Source: an uncultured Planctomycetales bacterium (GTDB taxonomy: Bacteria > Planctomycetota > Planctomycetia > Pirellulales > Thermoguttaceae). Taken from it: a stretch of 64,000 nucleotides of DNA. The stretch is from positions 17,082 to 81,081 of the forward strand of contig CALARR010000361.1 in the NCBI GenBank assembly GCA_937889015.1. Direction: 5' to 3'. The notes beneath the pieces are model-generated. The model saw only the letters and a list, made by a program, of their open reading frames with translations. It was not told where the DNA came from and made no database searches. Position 1 is the first letter of the stretch. Each line of letters opens with the position of its first letter. Positions 17,401-25,146 of this stretch are shown in pieces. Position numbers and translations under genes: made by a program.

Positions 17401-17909
17401 GTTCGCCCAACCTGGCCGCCTATCGCGACGAAGCGGCCGAGTCCCAACACCAGGCCGCGCGGGAGACAGGTTTCTCGGAAGACAGGGATCAATTGCTCTC
17501 GGCCTATGATTTCGCAGGCGGGGCTGGCTCAAAACCCTACGCGGTGAAATGTGAGAAGCGCCTGGCCACCTGGATTTACGGCGCGCAGAGTCCGAACCCG
17601 AGCATGGAGGCCTCGTTCACCGTTGAGCCCTTCCCGCCCTCGGGCGATTACGAACTGATTATCTCGGCCCAGGACGACGATGCGGAAGCTGCTTGCCGGA
17701 TTCGCATCGTGGTCAACGAGGCGCAGATCTTTGCTGGCCCCAACCCGTTTCCAACTCACGGCTGGGCGCGGCAGACCTTCCGCATTCCCGGGGCGTGTCT
17801 GCAACGCCAAAACCGCTTGCGGATCGAAAACGCGGAACCAACTGGCCACGGCGGCGGCGCGCCCTTCTTCATGCTCAACTACGCCGTGATTCGCCGGGGC
17901 GAGGGATAG
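14481..17909 (+). CDS. large secreted protein: VCBS/FG-GAP repeats plus GH84-type beta-N-acetylglucosaminidase domain
   Basis: 1142 residues from the ATG at 14481, which starts a signal peptide (MYVPGRMALVLTMLIAGPLC) and has AAAGG upstream. Residues about 35-375 contain at least six FG-GAP/VCBS calcium-binding-type repeats (GDLNHDGQADLAV, ADFDADGKADLAV, ADLDQDGNNDVLF, ADLNGDARPDILA, ADLNRDGLTDLVV, GDVDGDGLVDMAV). A Pro/Lys-rich linker follows. Then comes a GH20/GH84-like N-domain and a GH84 TIM barrel with the catalytic Asp pair at 708-709 (CLKYDDHRF). The C-terminus is helical and then beta-rich. The probable function is extracellular hydrolysis of N-acetylglucosamine-containing glycans, with the repeats as adhesion or propeller module. 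It lies 135 bases after the regulator gene, same strand, with no obvious shared role. Confidence 0.8.
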   Translation: MYVPGRMALVLTMLIAGPLCADLQWQPDRTVRSLARPCQVALGDLNHDGQADLAVSCAGTTNSDGRDDPAVGSVVIFFQQKGRFAAQPDREVKVARPWGVLIADFDADGKADLAVKDSGKKLHLFLGGEDLAVDHAAPNINDCERLVSAGRLSPGGLMDFLAGPVWRKWRGGDQFQSGYCYGPKVNDNRLSVMADLDQDGNNDVLFSAGSEIRLYYGPLTNMIVRAEELGQFVTIHSPCPIQSLAVADLNGDARPDILAGLYDSAARQRSVAVWRQRAPIGFGAEASPDVLLAGLGGGLDTADLNRDGLTDLVVSDGSARRIFVFLQRPGQSLSGKAEQADQVLQAANQDVVLGDVDGDGLVDMAVSDGRSAVTFFMNDGQGAAPPVANSHGPAQPVPSKPTVSAPSKKKAVAAPKITVTAPGVPAPSLHLPPPQPGPDYEDPLRMPFYTGTILPVPQDVTYHDEFFPLDQTGIVLGPGIEFEGPLVAELRQRIERYGGRLAHVDSAAAPASTLILLGDVPAAEAYLQGDRPPEREQGYLVRCQSQGDRKVVVLQGRDRLGLLWAIASFNQLVHQRAGHTVVRAADVRDYPEMPNRGFIAGNWVDGVGYCLAFKLNKPVFQSALADRSQPDRRKSAGAWRNPLPEQVRRDLAAYGQRLSPLGITWYAGINPIVGPEKIRSGNEQDFQAILEKARAVAEVGGHLCLKYDDHRFPISPDDLQQFGSAREADVHFLNRLYGELQQRHPHARILFCPPFYWGPDSPAIYPEPRDDYLYALGKRLPPGIEIFWTGPRVKSGRVTPEMVQWITDRIGRKPVYWQNGFGAPHMFLYHYATDPVRVYQEWFYPEFWGQADCYMLNCSMPAYAAAVATCSDFGWNPKTYDAERSVREAASKLVGPDTYPALVALNQALSWFDPFGLRRTPAAAQQLPEMERRLAAVNAAWSELQRRNFRAVQTWTGMQRHVEQVARFYQQLRSSPNLAAYRDEAAESQHQAARETGFSEDRDQLLSAYDFAGGAGSKPYAVKCEKRLATWIYGAQSPNPSMEASFTVEPFPPSGDYELIISAQDDDAEAACRIRIVVNEAQIFAGPNPFPTHGWARQTFRIPGACLQRQNRLRIENAEPTGHGGGAPFFMLNYAVIRRGEG

Positions 17910-18065
17910 AGCGCGTTTCAGATACCTGTATGGGCCTTTTCGCGTTCGGAACCGTGACGACGCGCCGCCAGCAACGCTACACGTGTGTGCGATACGCACG
18001 AACAGTGCGCAGGGAAGGCCGGTCGAGGGGCAATTGCGGCGAGAGACGACGCCCCGGGGTCCTCT

Positions 18066-18767
18066 TCAGCCCTTGTCCGCCTGGCACAAGTACACAAGCA
18101 GCGGACTCTTGGCGGCCGTCGTGCGGAGGATGCGGAATCCGGCGCGCAGTAAGAGGCCTTCCATGATCCAATCGAGCGTACTGTATTCCCGGGCGATATG
18201 TCTGATGGTCTCCTTGCGCATGCCTTGCGGCAGGGCATGGACGAAACCGTCAAACTGCACGTGAAGCTCTTCGCCCGTGCTCGCGAACACCACGTCGCAC
18301 AAGAGGAACAGCCCGTCAGGCTTGAGCACGCGGCGGACGTTTTGCAGGGCGACGGCCTTCCACAGGTCGGGCAGATGGTGCAGCGCGGCCACGGACACGA
18401 CCGCATCGAAATTGGCTGCCGGCTCATCCAGCGTGAGGAAGCCCGCGTGGGAGAACCGCATGTCGGCCAGCCCTTGCGCTCTGGCCTGGGCCTCGGCGTA
18501 TTGGAGCATGGCAGGCGAGACATCGAGGGCCGTGACGCGATGGCCGGCCTTGGCCGCGGCGCGCGCGAAATGGCCCGTGCCCGTGCCGATTTCCAGGACG
18601 TGCGAGCCTGGCGCAAGGGCCAAGGCCGCCAAGAGGCTGGCGTCCTCGGCGGCCAAGTCGCGGAACTCGCTCATCCGCCGCTCGTAGCGTTCGACCTCAG
18701 CCATGTCGGCATAGTCAGTGCCGACTTGCTGCACTTCGTTCCATTGCCAGGCGGGTTGAGAGGGCAT
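18066..18767 (-). CDS. class I SAM-dependent methyltransferase
   Basis: 233 residues. The SAM-binding motif I is clear (HVLEIGTGTGHFARAAAKAGH, residues about 53-73), followed by motif II (TALDVSPAMLQYAEAQA) and the post-II FDAVVSVAALHHLPDLWKAV and LKPDGLFLL segments. These are typical of the Methyltransf_11/25 group acting on small molecules. The C-terminal region is not diagnostic, so the substrate is unknown. The gene is convergent with the VCBS/GH84 gene and has no operon partner. Confidence 0.88.
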   Translation of the reverse strand: MPSQPAWQWNEVQQVGTDYADMAEVERYERRMSEFRDLAAEDASLLAALALAPGSHVLEIGTGTGHFARAAAKAGHRVTALDVSPAMLQYAEAQARAQGLADMRFSHAGFLTLDEPAANFDAVVSVAALHHLPDLWKAVALQNVRRVLKPDGLFLLCDVVFASTGEELHVQFDGFVHALPQGMRKETIRHIAREYSTLDWIMEGLLLRAGFRILRTTAAKSPLLVYLCQADKG

Positions 18768-19065
18768 TGTGTGGCTCGACTCACTTGAACGGGTGGAGGA
18801 AGGTTGTCCATAATATGCGGGATTGCAGTCGAATATCGGTGGTGCTTGGTATTCCTAGGAAGGGTATAGTGTGGAGTGTGGTCTCGTTTGGGTTCAGTCG
18901 CGCGGAGTCGGGATACGAAGACGTCGGGAGGTCAAGGTCGGTTGGTCTTCGGGCAATTTGATACGCTCCCTCCGCAGTCCGCGCGTACCTCATAGCGAGT
19001 TCTGTTTCGCGTGAGATATGACGGTTCCAACCGTCTCTTCACTGGCTGGTACCGGAGTAGTGTCG

Positions 19066-19950
19066 ATGAACTTCGCTGCAATTGACTTTGAGACCGCCAA
19101 CGAACAACGATGCAGCGCGTGTGCCGTTGGTATCGTCGTTGTCAGGAACTCGGAGATTGCGGAGGAGTATTCCCACCTCATTCGACCTCCCGAGTTGCGA
19201 TTCAATCGTTACAACACGGCAATTCATGGCATCCATCCGGAAGATGTGCGCGAACAACCGGAGTTCAATGATCTCTGGATTGAGATTCGAAAATACCTTC
19301 ACGGTCAGCCACTAGTGGCACACAATGCTTCCTTCGATCTCAGTGTACTGACTCGGACGTTGCTGTTCTACGGAATCGAGCACTCTGACTTGACGTACGC
19401 CTGCACCAGGAGGATCGCACGAGCGGTATGGCCTGGTCTTCCCAGCTACAATCTAGCAGCGGTCGCGCACCACCTGGGAATCGGCTTCCAGCACCATCGA
19501 GCTCTTGATGATGCGCGCGCCTGTGCTGAAGTAGTGCTGCAGGCAAGCGAGAGCAGAGGTGTCCAATCGCTTGAGGAACTCTGTGCCCTATCTGAGAATA
19601 GTCCTGCAGCTCCGTCCGCTGGCGTTTGCAGGCGCGCGATTCGAGAATGTGAAGAGCCATTGACTGTGAATCCGGCTCATCCTTTCTATGGTCGCTACCT
19701 CGCTTTCACCGGTGGATTGACGTGCATGACACGTGATGAAGCGATGGGAAGCGTGGCTGCCGTTGGTGGTACAAGCGGCGATTCTGTCTCGAAGAAGACC
19801 GACTATCTCGTCGTCGGAGGGCTCTACTCAGCAACATTTGCCGAAGGGTACCATACCGGTAAGCTCAAGAAGGCTCTCACACTGTCTTCCCAAGGCGTGC
19901 CAATAGATATCTTGACAGAAGATGATTTTGTGAGACTGCTTTTCGGATGA
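19066..19950 (+). CDS. DnaQ-like 3'-5' exonuclease with C-terminal BRCT domain
   Basis: 294 residues from the ATG at 19066, chosen because GGAG lies 8 bases upstream and because AAIDFETANEQR, the first exonuclease motif, begins just after it; an ATG at 19018 is also in frame. Residues about 1-170 are a DEDD exonuclease: Exo I DFET, Exo II HNASFDLSVLTR, Exo III region HHRALDDARACAEV (DEDDh type). Residues about 215-294 are a BRCT domain (YLAFTGGLTCMTRDEAMGSV; SVSKKTDYLVVGG). The exonuclease-BRCT layout resembles the epsilon-like proteins of many bacteria. Base composition is clearly less GC-rich than the neighbours, which suggests transfer. It converges on ligA with 9 bases between stops. Confidence 0.88.
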   Translation: MNFAAIDFETANEQRCSACAVGIVVVRNSEIAEEYSHLIRPPELRFNRYNTAIHGIHPEDVREQPEFNDLWIEIRKYLHGQPLVAHNASFDLSVLTRTLLFYGIEHSDLTYACTRRIARAVWPGLPSYNLAAVAHHLGIGFQHHRALDDARACAEVVLQASESRGVQSLEELCALSENSPAAPSAGVCRRAIRECEEPLTVNPAHPFYGRYLAFTGGLTCMTRDEAMGSVAAVGGTSGDSVSKKTDYLVVGGLYSATFAEGYHTGKLKKALTLSSQGVPIDILTEDDFVRLLFG

Positions 19951-19959
19951 CGGTTGCGA

Positions 19960-22494
19960 CTAGTCTGCGTAGATCAGCTTCTCGAACTCGTCCTCGCTGA
20001 GCACAGGCACGCCCAGTTGCCGGGCCTTGTCCAGCTTGCTGCCGGCACTTTCGCCGGCCACGACGTAGTCCGTCTTCTTCGAGACGCTCGAGGCCGCGTG
20101 CCCGCCGTGCTGGGTGATCAGTTCGTTGATCTGGTCGCGCGTGTGCCTGGTGAGCGTGCCGGTGACCACCAGGGTCTTGCCCTCCAAACGTCCCGCGGCA
20201 TCCCCAGCGCGCAGTCCGACCGCTTTCATCACCACGCCCAACGAGGCCAGGTCATCGATCGTCTGCGAGCCGAAGTTGCTGTGGAGGAAGTCGTAGACGC
20301 TTTGCGCAATGATCGGACCGATCTCGTTGGTGCTGCTCAAGTCTTGGACGCTGGCGGCGCGCAGGGCCTGCATCGTGCGGAATCGCTGAGCCAGCACGGC
20401 TGCCACGCGCGTGCCCACGTGGCGAATCGAAAGGGCGGCCAAGAGCCGAGCCAGTCCGCGGTCCTTGCTGCCATGCACGTAGCCCAGGAACTTCTCGGCC
20501 TCCTTGTGGCTCATCTTCTCGGATCGCTCCAGACCTGCCACTGTCTCTCGGTCCAGGCGGTAGAGGTCGGCGTATTCTGTAACCAGTCCCTCTTGCACGA
20601 ATTGCGCCGCACGCTTCTCACCAAGTCCTTTGATTTCCATAGCCGCGGGAGAGACGAAGTGCATGATCCTTGCCTCCGTGTCGCTCTCGGGAAGCGACAC
20701 GGCCTTCTTCTTGCTGAGGTTCTCGTCTTCGGCGACCGTGTCCATCCGGACTCCGACCTCGGCCAGACGGCGAATTCGGATTGAGAAAAAACGACTCCTC
20801 AACGCCTCATGAATCGTTGAACCGAGAATCGGACCGATAGCCGAGATCGCTCCGATCTTGGCTGAGCTGGCCGCTTGAAGGCGATCCATCGAGCCGAAGG
20901 CCTTGGCTAAGGCCACGGCCATCGCACCGCTGAGATTCGGCAGAGCGATCGCATACAAGAGCCTGCCAAGGCCGCGTTCCTTGCTCTTCTGGATACCATC
21001 GATCAGGCCTTCTGCCACTCTGGGGCCCACGGTCGCGGTCCATTCCAGTCCCATCAGTTGTTCGGCACTCAACCGGTACAGATCCCCATACCCTTGGATC
21101 AGCCCCTGCCCGACAAGCTGCTCGACCAGCTTGTCCCCCAGTCCCTCGATGTCCATGGCGTTGCGGCTGGCGAAGTACTGCAGCCGCTGCCTGAGCTGGG
21201 CCGGACAAGCGAGGTTCGGGCAGCGGATGTAGACGCCCCCTTCATCCTTGACCAGTTTCGTGTCACACTCCGGGCAGCGGTGGGGAAAGGCGAATTCGGC
21301 CAGGTCGGTCTTGCGGCGGTGTTTCTCCACGCGGACGATGTGCGGGATGATCTTGCCTGCCTTCTCCACCACCACCACGTCGCCGACGCGCACGTCCTTG
21401 CGGCGAATCTCGTCCGCGTTGTGCAGGCTCGCCCGGGAAACAGTCGTGCCGGCCAGTTGCACGGGCTCCAGCTCGGCCACGGGCGTGATCGCCCCCGTCT
21501 TGCCCACTTGGACGCGGATGTCGTTCAGCCGCGTGGTGGCTTCGTACTTCTCGAACTTGTACGCGATGACCCAGCGTGGAGCCTTGGTGGTCGCGCCCAG
21601 ACTCGCGCGCTGGTCAAAGCGGTTCACCTTGAGCACCAGGCCGTCGATTTCGAAGTCCAACTCGTGCAGACGTTCGACAACCTCCTCGCAGTGTTCGACA
21701 GCCGCAGCAAAACCGTCGAAACAGCGGACTTCCGGCGTAATCGGGATGCCGTAGGACTGCATCTCGGCCAGGAACTCCATGTGCGTGCGCGCCTTCAGCC
21801 CCTCGTTGGCGCCCACCCCGTGACAGAAGAATCGCAGCCGGCGCTGGGCCGGGATGCGCGGATCGAGCATGCGGAAGCTGCCGGCCGTCACGTTGCGCGT
21901 GTTGGCGAAAATAGCCTCGCCCTGACGCTGCTGGACCTCGTTCAGGGCCACCAGGTCGGAATTAGTCATGTATATCTCGCCACGCACTTCCAGCAGTGGC
22001 GGGAAACCGTGACCCTCCAGACGCAACGGCACGCCGCGCACGGTGCGCACGTTGTGGGTGATGTCGTCGCCCACGCGCCCATTGCCTCGCGTCACGCCGC
22101 AAACGAGTTGCCCCTCCTCGTAGATCAACGAGACGGCCACGCCGTCGACCTTCAACTCCACGACCCATTCGATCTTCTCGTCAGGCAGAAGCTTGGCCGT
22201 GCGCTGGCCAAACTTGTTGAGGTCCTCGATGCTGTAGGTGTTGTCGATCGAGAGCATCGGCAGGCGATGCTCGACCGGGCGCAACTCCGAAACCGGCCGA
22301 TCGCCAATCCGCTGCGTGGGGCTGTCCGGGGTGACCAGCTCGGGGTGCGCGGCCTCCAGGGCCTTGAGCCGCGACAGAAGTCGGTCGTACTCCAAATCGC
22401 CGATTTCCGGCCGCGCCTCGACATAGTACAGATGGTCGTGGCGACGAATCTCCTCGCGCAGTCTTTCGATGTCTCGCGCCGCTTGACTGGCCAT
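19960..22494 (-). CDS. ligA: NAD-dependent DNA ligase with duplicated helix-hairpin-helix domain
   Basis: 844 residues, against about 670 for usual LigA. Domain order: Ia and adenylation domain with the nucleotidyl-accepting Lys115 (ELKVDG) and VTRGNGRVGDDITHN; OB fold; a four-Cys zinc finger (CPEC...CPNLACPAQ, about 400-435); a first HhH domain at about 437-608; a second, homologous HhH domain at about 609-768; and a BRCT domain at 769-844. The two HhH copies share patterns such as MxIxGLGxK, YxDLYRL, SKxRGLxRLL and IGPI. The duplication accounts for the extra length. Catalytic motifs are intact, so it is probably the replicative ligase. No other ligase gene is in the window. Confidence 0.96.
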   Translation of the reverse strand: MASQAARDIERLREEIRRHDHLYYVEARPEIGDLEYDRLLSRLKALEAAHPELVTPDSPTQRIGDRPVSELRPVEHRLPMLSIDNTYSIEDLNKFGQRTAKLLPDEKIEWVVELKVDGVAVSLIYEEGQLVCGVTRGNGRVGDDITHNVRTVRGVPLRLEGHGFPPLLEVRGEIYMTNSDLVALNEVQQRQGEAIFANTRNVTAGSFRMLDPRIPAQRRLRFFCHGVGANEGLKARTHMEFLAEMQSYGIPITPEVRCFDGFAAAVEHCEEVVERLHELDFEIDGLVLKVNRFDQRASLGATTKAPRWVIAYKFEKYEATTRLNDIRVQVGKTGAITPVAELEPVQLAGTTVSRASLHNADEIRRKDVRVGDVVVVEKAGKIIPHIVRVEKHRRKTDLAEFAFPHRCPECDTKLVKDEGGVYIRCPNLACPAQLRQRLQYFASRNAMDIEGLGDKLVEQLVGQGLIQGYGDLYRLSAEQLMGLEWTATVGPRVAEGLIDGIQKSKERGLGRLLYAIALPNLSGAMAVALAKAFGSMDRLQAASSAKIGAISAIGPILGSTIHEALRSRFFSIRIRRLAEVGVRMDTVAEDENLSKKKAVSLPESDTEARIMHFVSPAAMEIKGLGEKRAAQFVQEGLVTEYADLYRLDRETVAGLERSEKMSHKEAEKFLGYVHGSKDRGLARLLAALSIRHVGTRVAAVLAQRFRTMQALRAASVQDLSSTNEIGPIIAQSVYDFLHSNFGSQTIDDLASLGVVMKAVGLRAGDAAGRLEGKTLVVTGTLTRHTRDQINELITQHGGHAASSVSKKTDYVVAGESAGSKLDKARQLGVPVLSEDEFEKLIYAD

Positions 22495-22534
22495 TCCGCC
22501 TTCCAGATCTCGAATGCCGACTTCCGAACCGTAT

Positions 22535-22918
22535 TCACTGACAGCCGCAAGCGGCTACGCACGTGTCGCGCATCCCGCGCAGCGGATGGGGAATCAGGCA
22601 GATGAACTTCAGCGCGCCGGGGCCCGTGTTGCGGAATTGGTGTAGTTGATTCGGCGGGACATAGATCACGCTGCCCGCGCGAATCGGGTGCTCGCGGTCT
22701 CCCTCCACCGCCACGCCCGAGCCTTCCAGGATGAACACCTCGTGCTCGTAGCCGTGAGTGTGTTTGGGGGTGTGGCCGGAGGGGGCGACTTCAAACTGCC
22801 GCATGGAGAAGCTCGGCGCGCCGTCGGGCTCGCCCACCAGGCAGCGAATCTTGCAGCCCACGGCCCCCTCTTGTTGAACGGGCGTGGCCTCGATCTGTTC
22901 GTAATGCACGATCTTCAT
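22535..22918 (-). CDS. small cupin-domain protein
   Basis: 127 residues from the ATG at 22916-22918 (MKIVHYEQIE), preceded by GAGAG at a good distance; the frame is open 42 bases further. It is a single-domain cupin with both signatures: GHTPKHTHGYEHEVFILEGSG (His cluster for a metal) and SVIYVPPNQLHQFRN. A Cys-containing tail ends the protein. Small cupins of this type bind a metal and often a sugar or amino-acid derivative; the reaction cannot be assigned. It begins downstream of the repeat-rich spacer and ends 40 bases before the ligA start. Confidence 0.8.
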   Translation of the reverse strand: MKIVHYEQIEATPVQQEGAVGCKIRCLVGEPDGAPSFSMRQFEVAPSGHTPKHTHGYEHEVFILEGSGVAVEGDREHPIRAGSVIYVPPNQLHQFRNTGPGALKFICLIPHPLRGMRDTCVAACGCQ

Positions 22919-23078
22919 GAAGTACTCTCTCTCTTGTGCAAGGCTCGGCATGTCTGCCATCCCTCAGGCAAGAAGTGCGGTGCGGGCCAGCGGAGGGGGC
23001 CCCGATTCGTGCGGCAGTCTGCCGCATCGTGTTGCACGACTCTTCTGAGCACGAACAGACAATGCGAAGGAAGAAAAA

Positions 23079-23153
23079 ACCTCGAGGTTGACGACTCCCA
23101 GCGCTGCAGCAGCCTCCGCGAAGAAGGCTACACAGCCGTCCACCTCGAGGTTG
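23079..23153. repeat. 12-bp palindromic direct repeat flanking a 51-bp segment
   Basis: ACCTCGAGGTTG occurs at 23079-23090 and again at 23142-23153. The core ACCTCGAGGT is itself a perfect 10-base palindrome, so the two copies could also pair as a stem. The enclosed 51 bases show no recognisable content. Confidence 0.7.
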
Positions 23154-23161
23154 TTATTGCG

Positions 23162-23263
23162 TCTCAGGTAAGTAATGCTGCAAGGCCGACCATCGGGAGG
23201 CCGGTTCTCCAGGGTAACGGCCGGGACAGCTACGACACTCCTTTTCTGACACCCAATAATCAC
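23162..23263 (+). repeat. dispersed 102-bp element, copy A
   Basis: This 102-base stretch aligns without gaps with 58595-58494 (minus strand). By eye 73 of 102 bases match. Read in the frame that starts at 23162, it encodes SQVSNAARPTIGRPVLQGNG and onward, matching copy B at 18 of 34 residues; in the first six codons all four differences are synonymous. It lies downstream of murD in antisense orientation, so it is not a conserved leader of one gene. Confidence 0.75.
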
Positions 23264-23454
23264 CGCAGGGTCTCGTATCTCGCTGGGGCGGACCGCATCA
23301 GACTTCAGTATAGCGTCCGGCGCCTCGGGGTGAGCCAAGTCGGCCACCGCCTGGCCCAGTCTGGTTCGTTTCCCATCAGCCAGACCCTCTTCTACAACAG
23401 TCCGGCGGCCCCTGTCAAGAGGGGTGAGGGAGGGCTCCCCAAGCGGCGGCCACC

Positions 23455-24780
23455 TCACTCGCGACCGCACGCGGCCAAGGCCTGCACCAGGCCGACGAAC
23501 GTCTCGCCCCGGTGCCGGTAATTGATGAACTGATCGAGGCTTGCGCAGCCGGGCGAGAGAACCACCGCATCTCCCGCTGCCGAGTTCTGCCAGACCCACT
23601 CCAACGCTTGGGCCAGTGTCGGCACAGCCGTACTGGCCACATTCGGCGCGAGTTCTGCCGCCTGTTCGAGCAATCGCCTGCCCACGGCACCGAAGAAAGC
23701 GACACCACGTGCCCGTGACGCAATCGCCGCCAGCATCTCCCGGTAGTCAGCCCCTTTGTCGGTGCCACCGGCCAGCAGCCACAGCGGTCCGGGCAGGGCC
23801 TTCAAGGCGGCCACAGTCGATTCGGGCGTGGTGGCCGACGAATCGTTGTAGAAGCGCCGTCCGGCAATCGTGGCGATCATCTCCAACCGTTGTGACAATC
23901 CAGCAAAGCGTGCCAGGCCTTCGCTCACGGCACGCGTACTGCAACCTGCGGCCAGTGCGGCGGCCCCGGCACATGCGGCGTTCACCCGATTGTGCTCGCC
24001 CGGCACTCGCAGCGGTGGAATCTCGTCCAGCGGCAGCATGGGGAGCAAGCGGCCTTGCACGCAGGGGCACCAAGTCGATACTTCGGGATCGAGCGTGTTC
24101 AGCACGGCCGCATCGGCGGCTGTTTGCCAGGTCAGGAGCTTCTGCTTGGATGCCTTGTAGTGCGCCCAGTCGGGATGCCAGTTGAGGTGATTCGGAACGC
24201 AATTGGTCACGACGGCCGCCTGCGGCACTCTTGCCCCGGGCACAAGATAGTGCAGTTGAAAACTGCTGATCTCCAGCACGACCCGATCGTCGGCGGACAG
24301 CGTGTCGAGTCCTTCGAGCAGACTCCGCCCGATGTTGCCTCCCAACCAGGTTCGCCGTCCGTCGGCTTGGAAGACAGCGGCGATCATCGCGGCCGTGGTC
24401 GACTTGCCGTTGCTGCCGGTGACGCCCACCATCGGTGCGCGGCAGTTGGTGAGAAACAACTCCAGTTCGGTGGTGAGCCGCGCTCCGTTTCGGACTGCAA
24501 CCGTCAACAAGGGATGGTCCGGGTGCACGGCCGGATTGACGACGATCAAGTCCGCCTGGCGAAAGTCCTCTTCGCGGTGACCACCGAGGTGCAAGCTGTG
24601 GATGGGCACGTCGGCCAAGGTAGTCAGCGAGTCCGCCAGCCGGCTCTCGTCGGCCAGATCGGTAACAGTGACCTTTGCGCCACGTTGGGCCAGGTAGCGT
24701 GCGGCGCCCACGCCGCCGCCGAAATGCCCCAGGCCCATGACCAGGGCACGACAGTCGCAAAGGTCAATGCCTGCTGTCAT
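23455..24780 (-). CDS. murD: UDP-N-acetylmuramoyl-L-alanine--D-glutamate ligase
   Basis: 441 residues from the ATG at 24778-24780 (MTAGIDLCDCRALVMGLGHF); the frame is open far upstream, but that part overlaps the uvrA 5' region and resembles nothing. MurD adds D-glutamate to UDP-MurNAc-L-Ala in cytoplasmic peptidoglycan synthesis. Seen: the N-terminal Rossmann region (MGLGHFGGGVGAARYLA), the Mur-ligase P-loop (GVTGSNGKSTTAAM), the central NHLNWHPDWAHYKASK, and the C-terminal YNDSSATTPESTVAALKALP and GGTDKGADY motifs. Its presence agrees with planctomycetes making peptidoglycan. It is monocistronic here, divergent from uvrA. Confidence 0.95.
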   Translation of the reverse strand: MTAGIDLCDCRALVMGLGHFGGGVGAARYLAQRGAKVTVTDLADESRLADSLTTLADVPIHSLHLGGHREEDFRQADLIVVNPAVHPDHPLLTVAVRNGARLTTELELFLTNCRAPMVGVTGSNGKSTTAAMIAAVFQADGRRTWLGGNIGRSLLEGLDTLSADDRVVLEISSFQLHYLVPGARVPQAAVVTNCVPNHLNWHPDWAHYKASKQKLLTWQTAADAAVLNTLDPEVSTWCPCVQGRLLPMLPLDEIPPLRVPGEHNRVNAACAGAAALAAGCSTRAVSEGLARFAGLSQRLEMIATIAGRRFYNDSSATTPESTVAALKALPGPLWLLAGGTDKGADYREMLAAIASRARGVAFFGAVGRRLLEQAAELAPNVASTAVPTLAQALEWVWQNSAAGDAVVLSPGCASLDQFINYRHRGETFVGLVQALAACGRE

Positions 24781-25146
24781 GGCGGTTACACGGTCGGCCG
24801 TGGTCGACCGGCCAGAGAGGAATACAACCAGAGCCCCCCGGGAGAAGACCAGGCGTTCGCACCGAACGCCTGCCTCCCGCGGCCTCCTTTTCCAAACACC
24901 GACGGGCGTTCTGTATAGCACAAAATGTGGCGATTGTCGTCGGGGATCGCAGGGCCCTCGTTGAAGCGGCACACTCCTCGCCTCCGCGCGAACGTCATCC
25001 CTTCTCTCAAGGGCCTTCGGCAAGTCCCTGCCGCCGGGCAGGCCGATTCCCCCGCGGTGGCGGCGGTCAACCGTTGTCAGCCGGGTTGGGGCGGTGATAA
25101 GATGATAGTTTGCCTCGTTGTCGACCGAGGCCACAGGGAACCATCC
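24781..25146. other. divergent intergenic region murD/uvrA
   Basis: This 366-base stretch separates two divergent genes and must contain both promoters. No clear -35/-10 pair, palindrome or SOS box (CTGT-N8-ACAG) was seen by eye, although uvrA is often LexA-controlled. Confidence 0.5.

Larger units (their letters stand above)
22919..23454. other. 536-base spacer rich in repeats, no conventional gene
   Basis: No gene with a credible start and ribosome-binding site was seen between the cupin gene and murD. The spacer holds a 12-base palindromic word twice and one copy of a 102-base element repeated near frr; both are listed separately. Frames are open on both strands here, but outside the repeat they resemble no known protein. 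Confidence 0.6.

Noticed and set aside
21058..22605. 515-residue open frame antisense to ligA
   Set aside because: It lies wholly opposite a ligase with intact motifs, has no recognisable domain or ribosome-binding site, and is explained by the GC-rich codon bias of the real gene.
22646..23521. 291-residue open frame through the cupin gene and spacer as one protein gene
   Set aside because: Most of it is antisense to the cupin gene. Only the 102-bp repeat part shows conservation, so I report that part as a repeat and not as a full gene.
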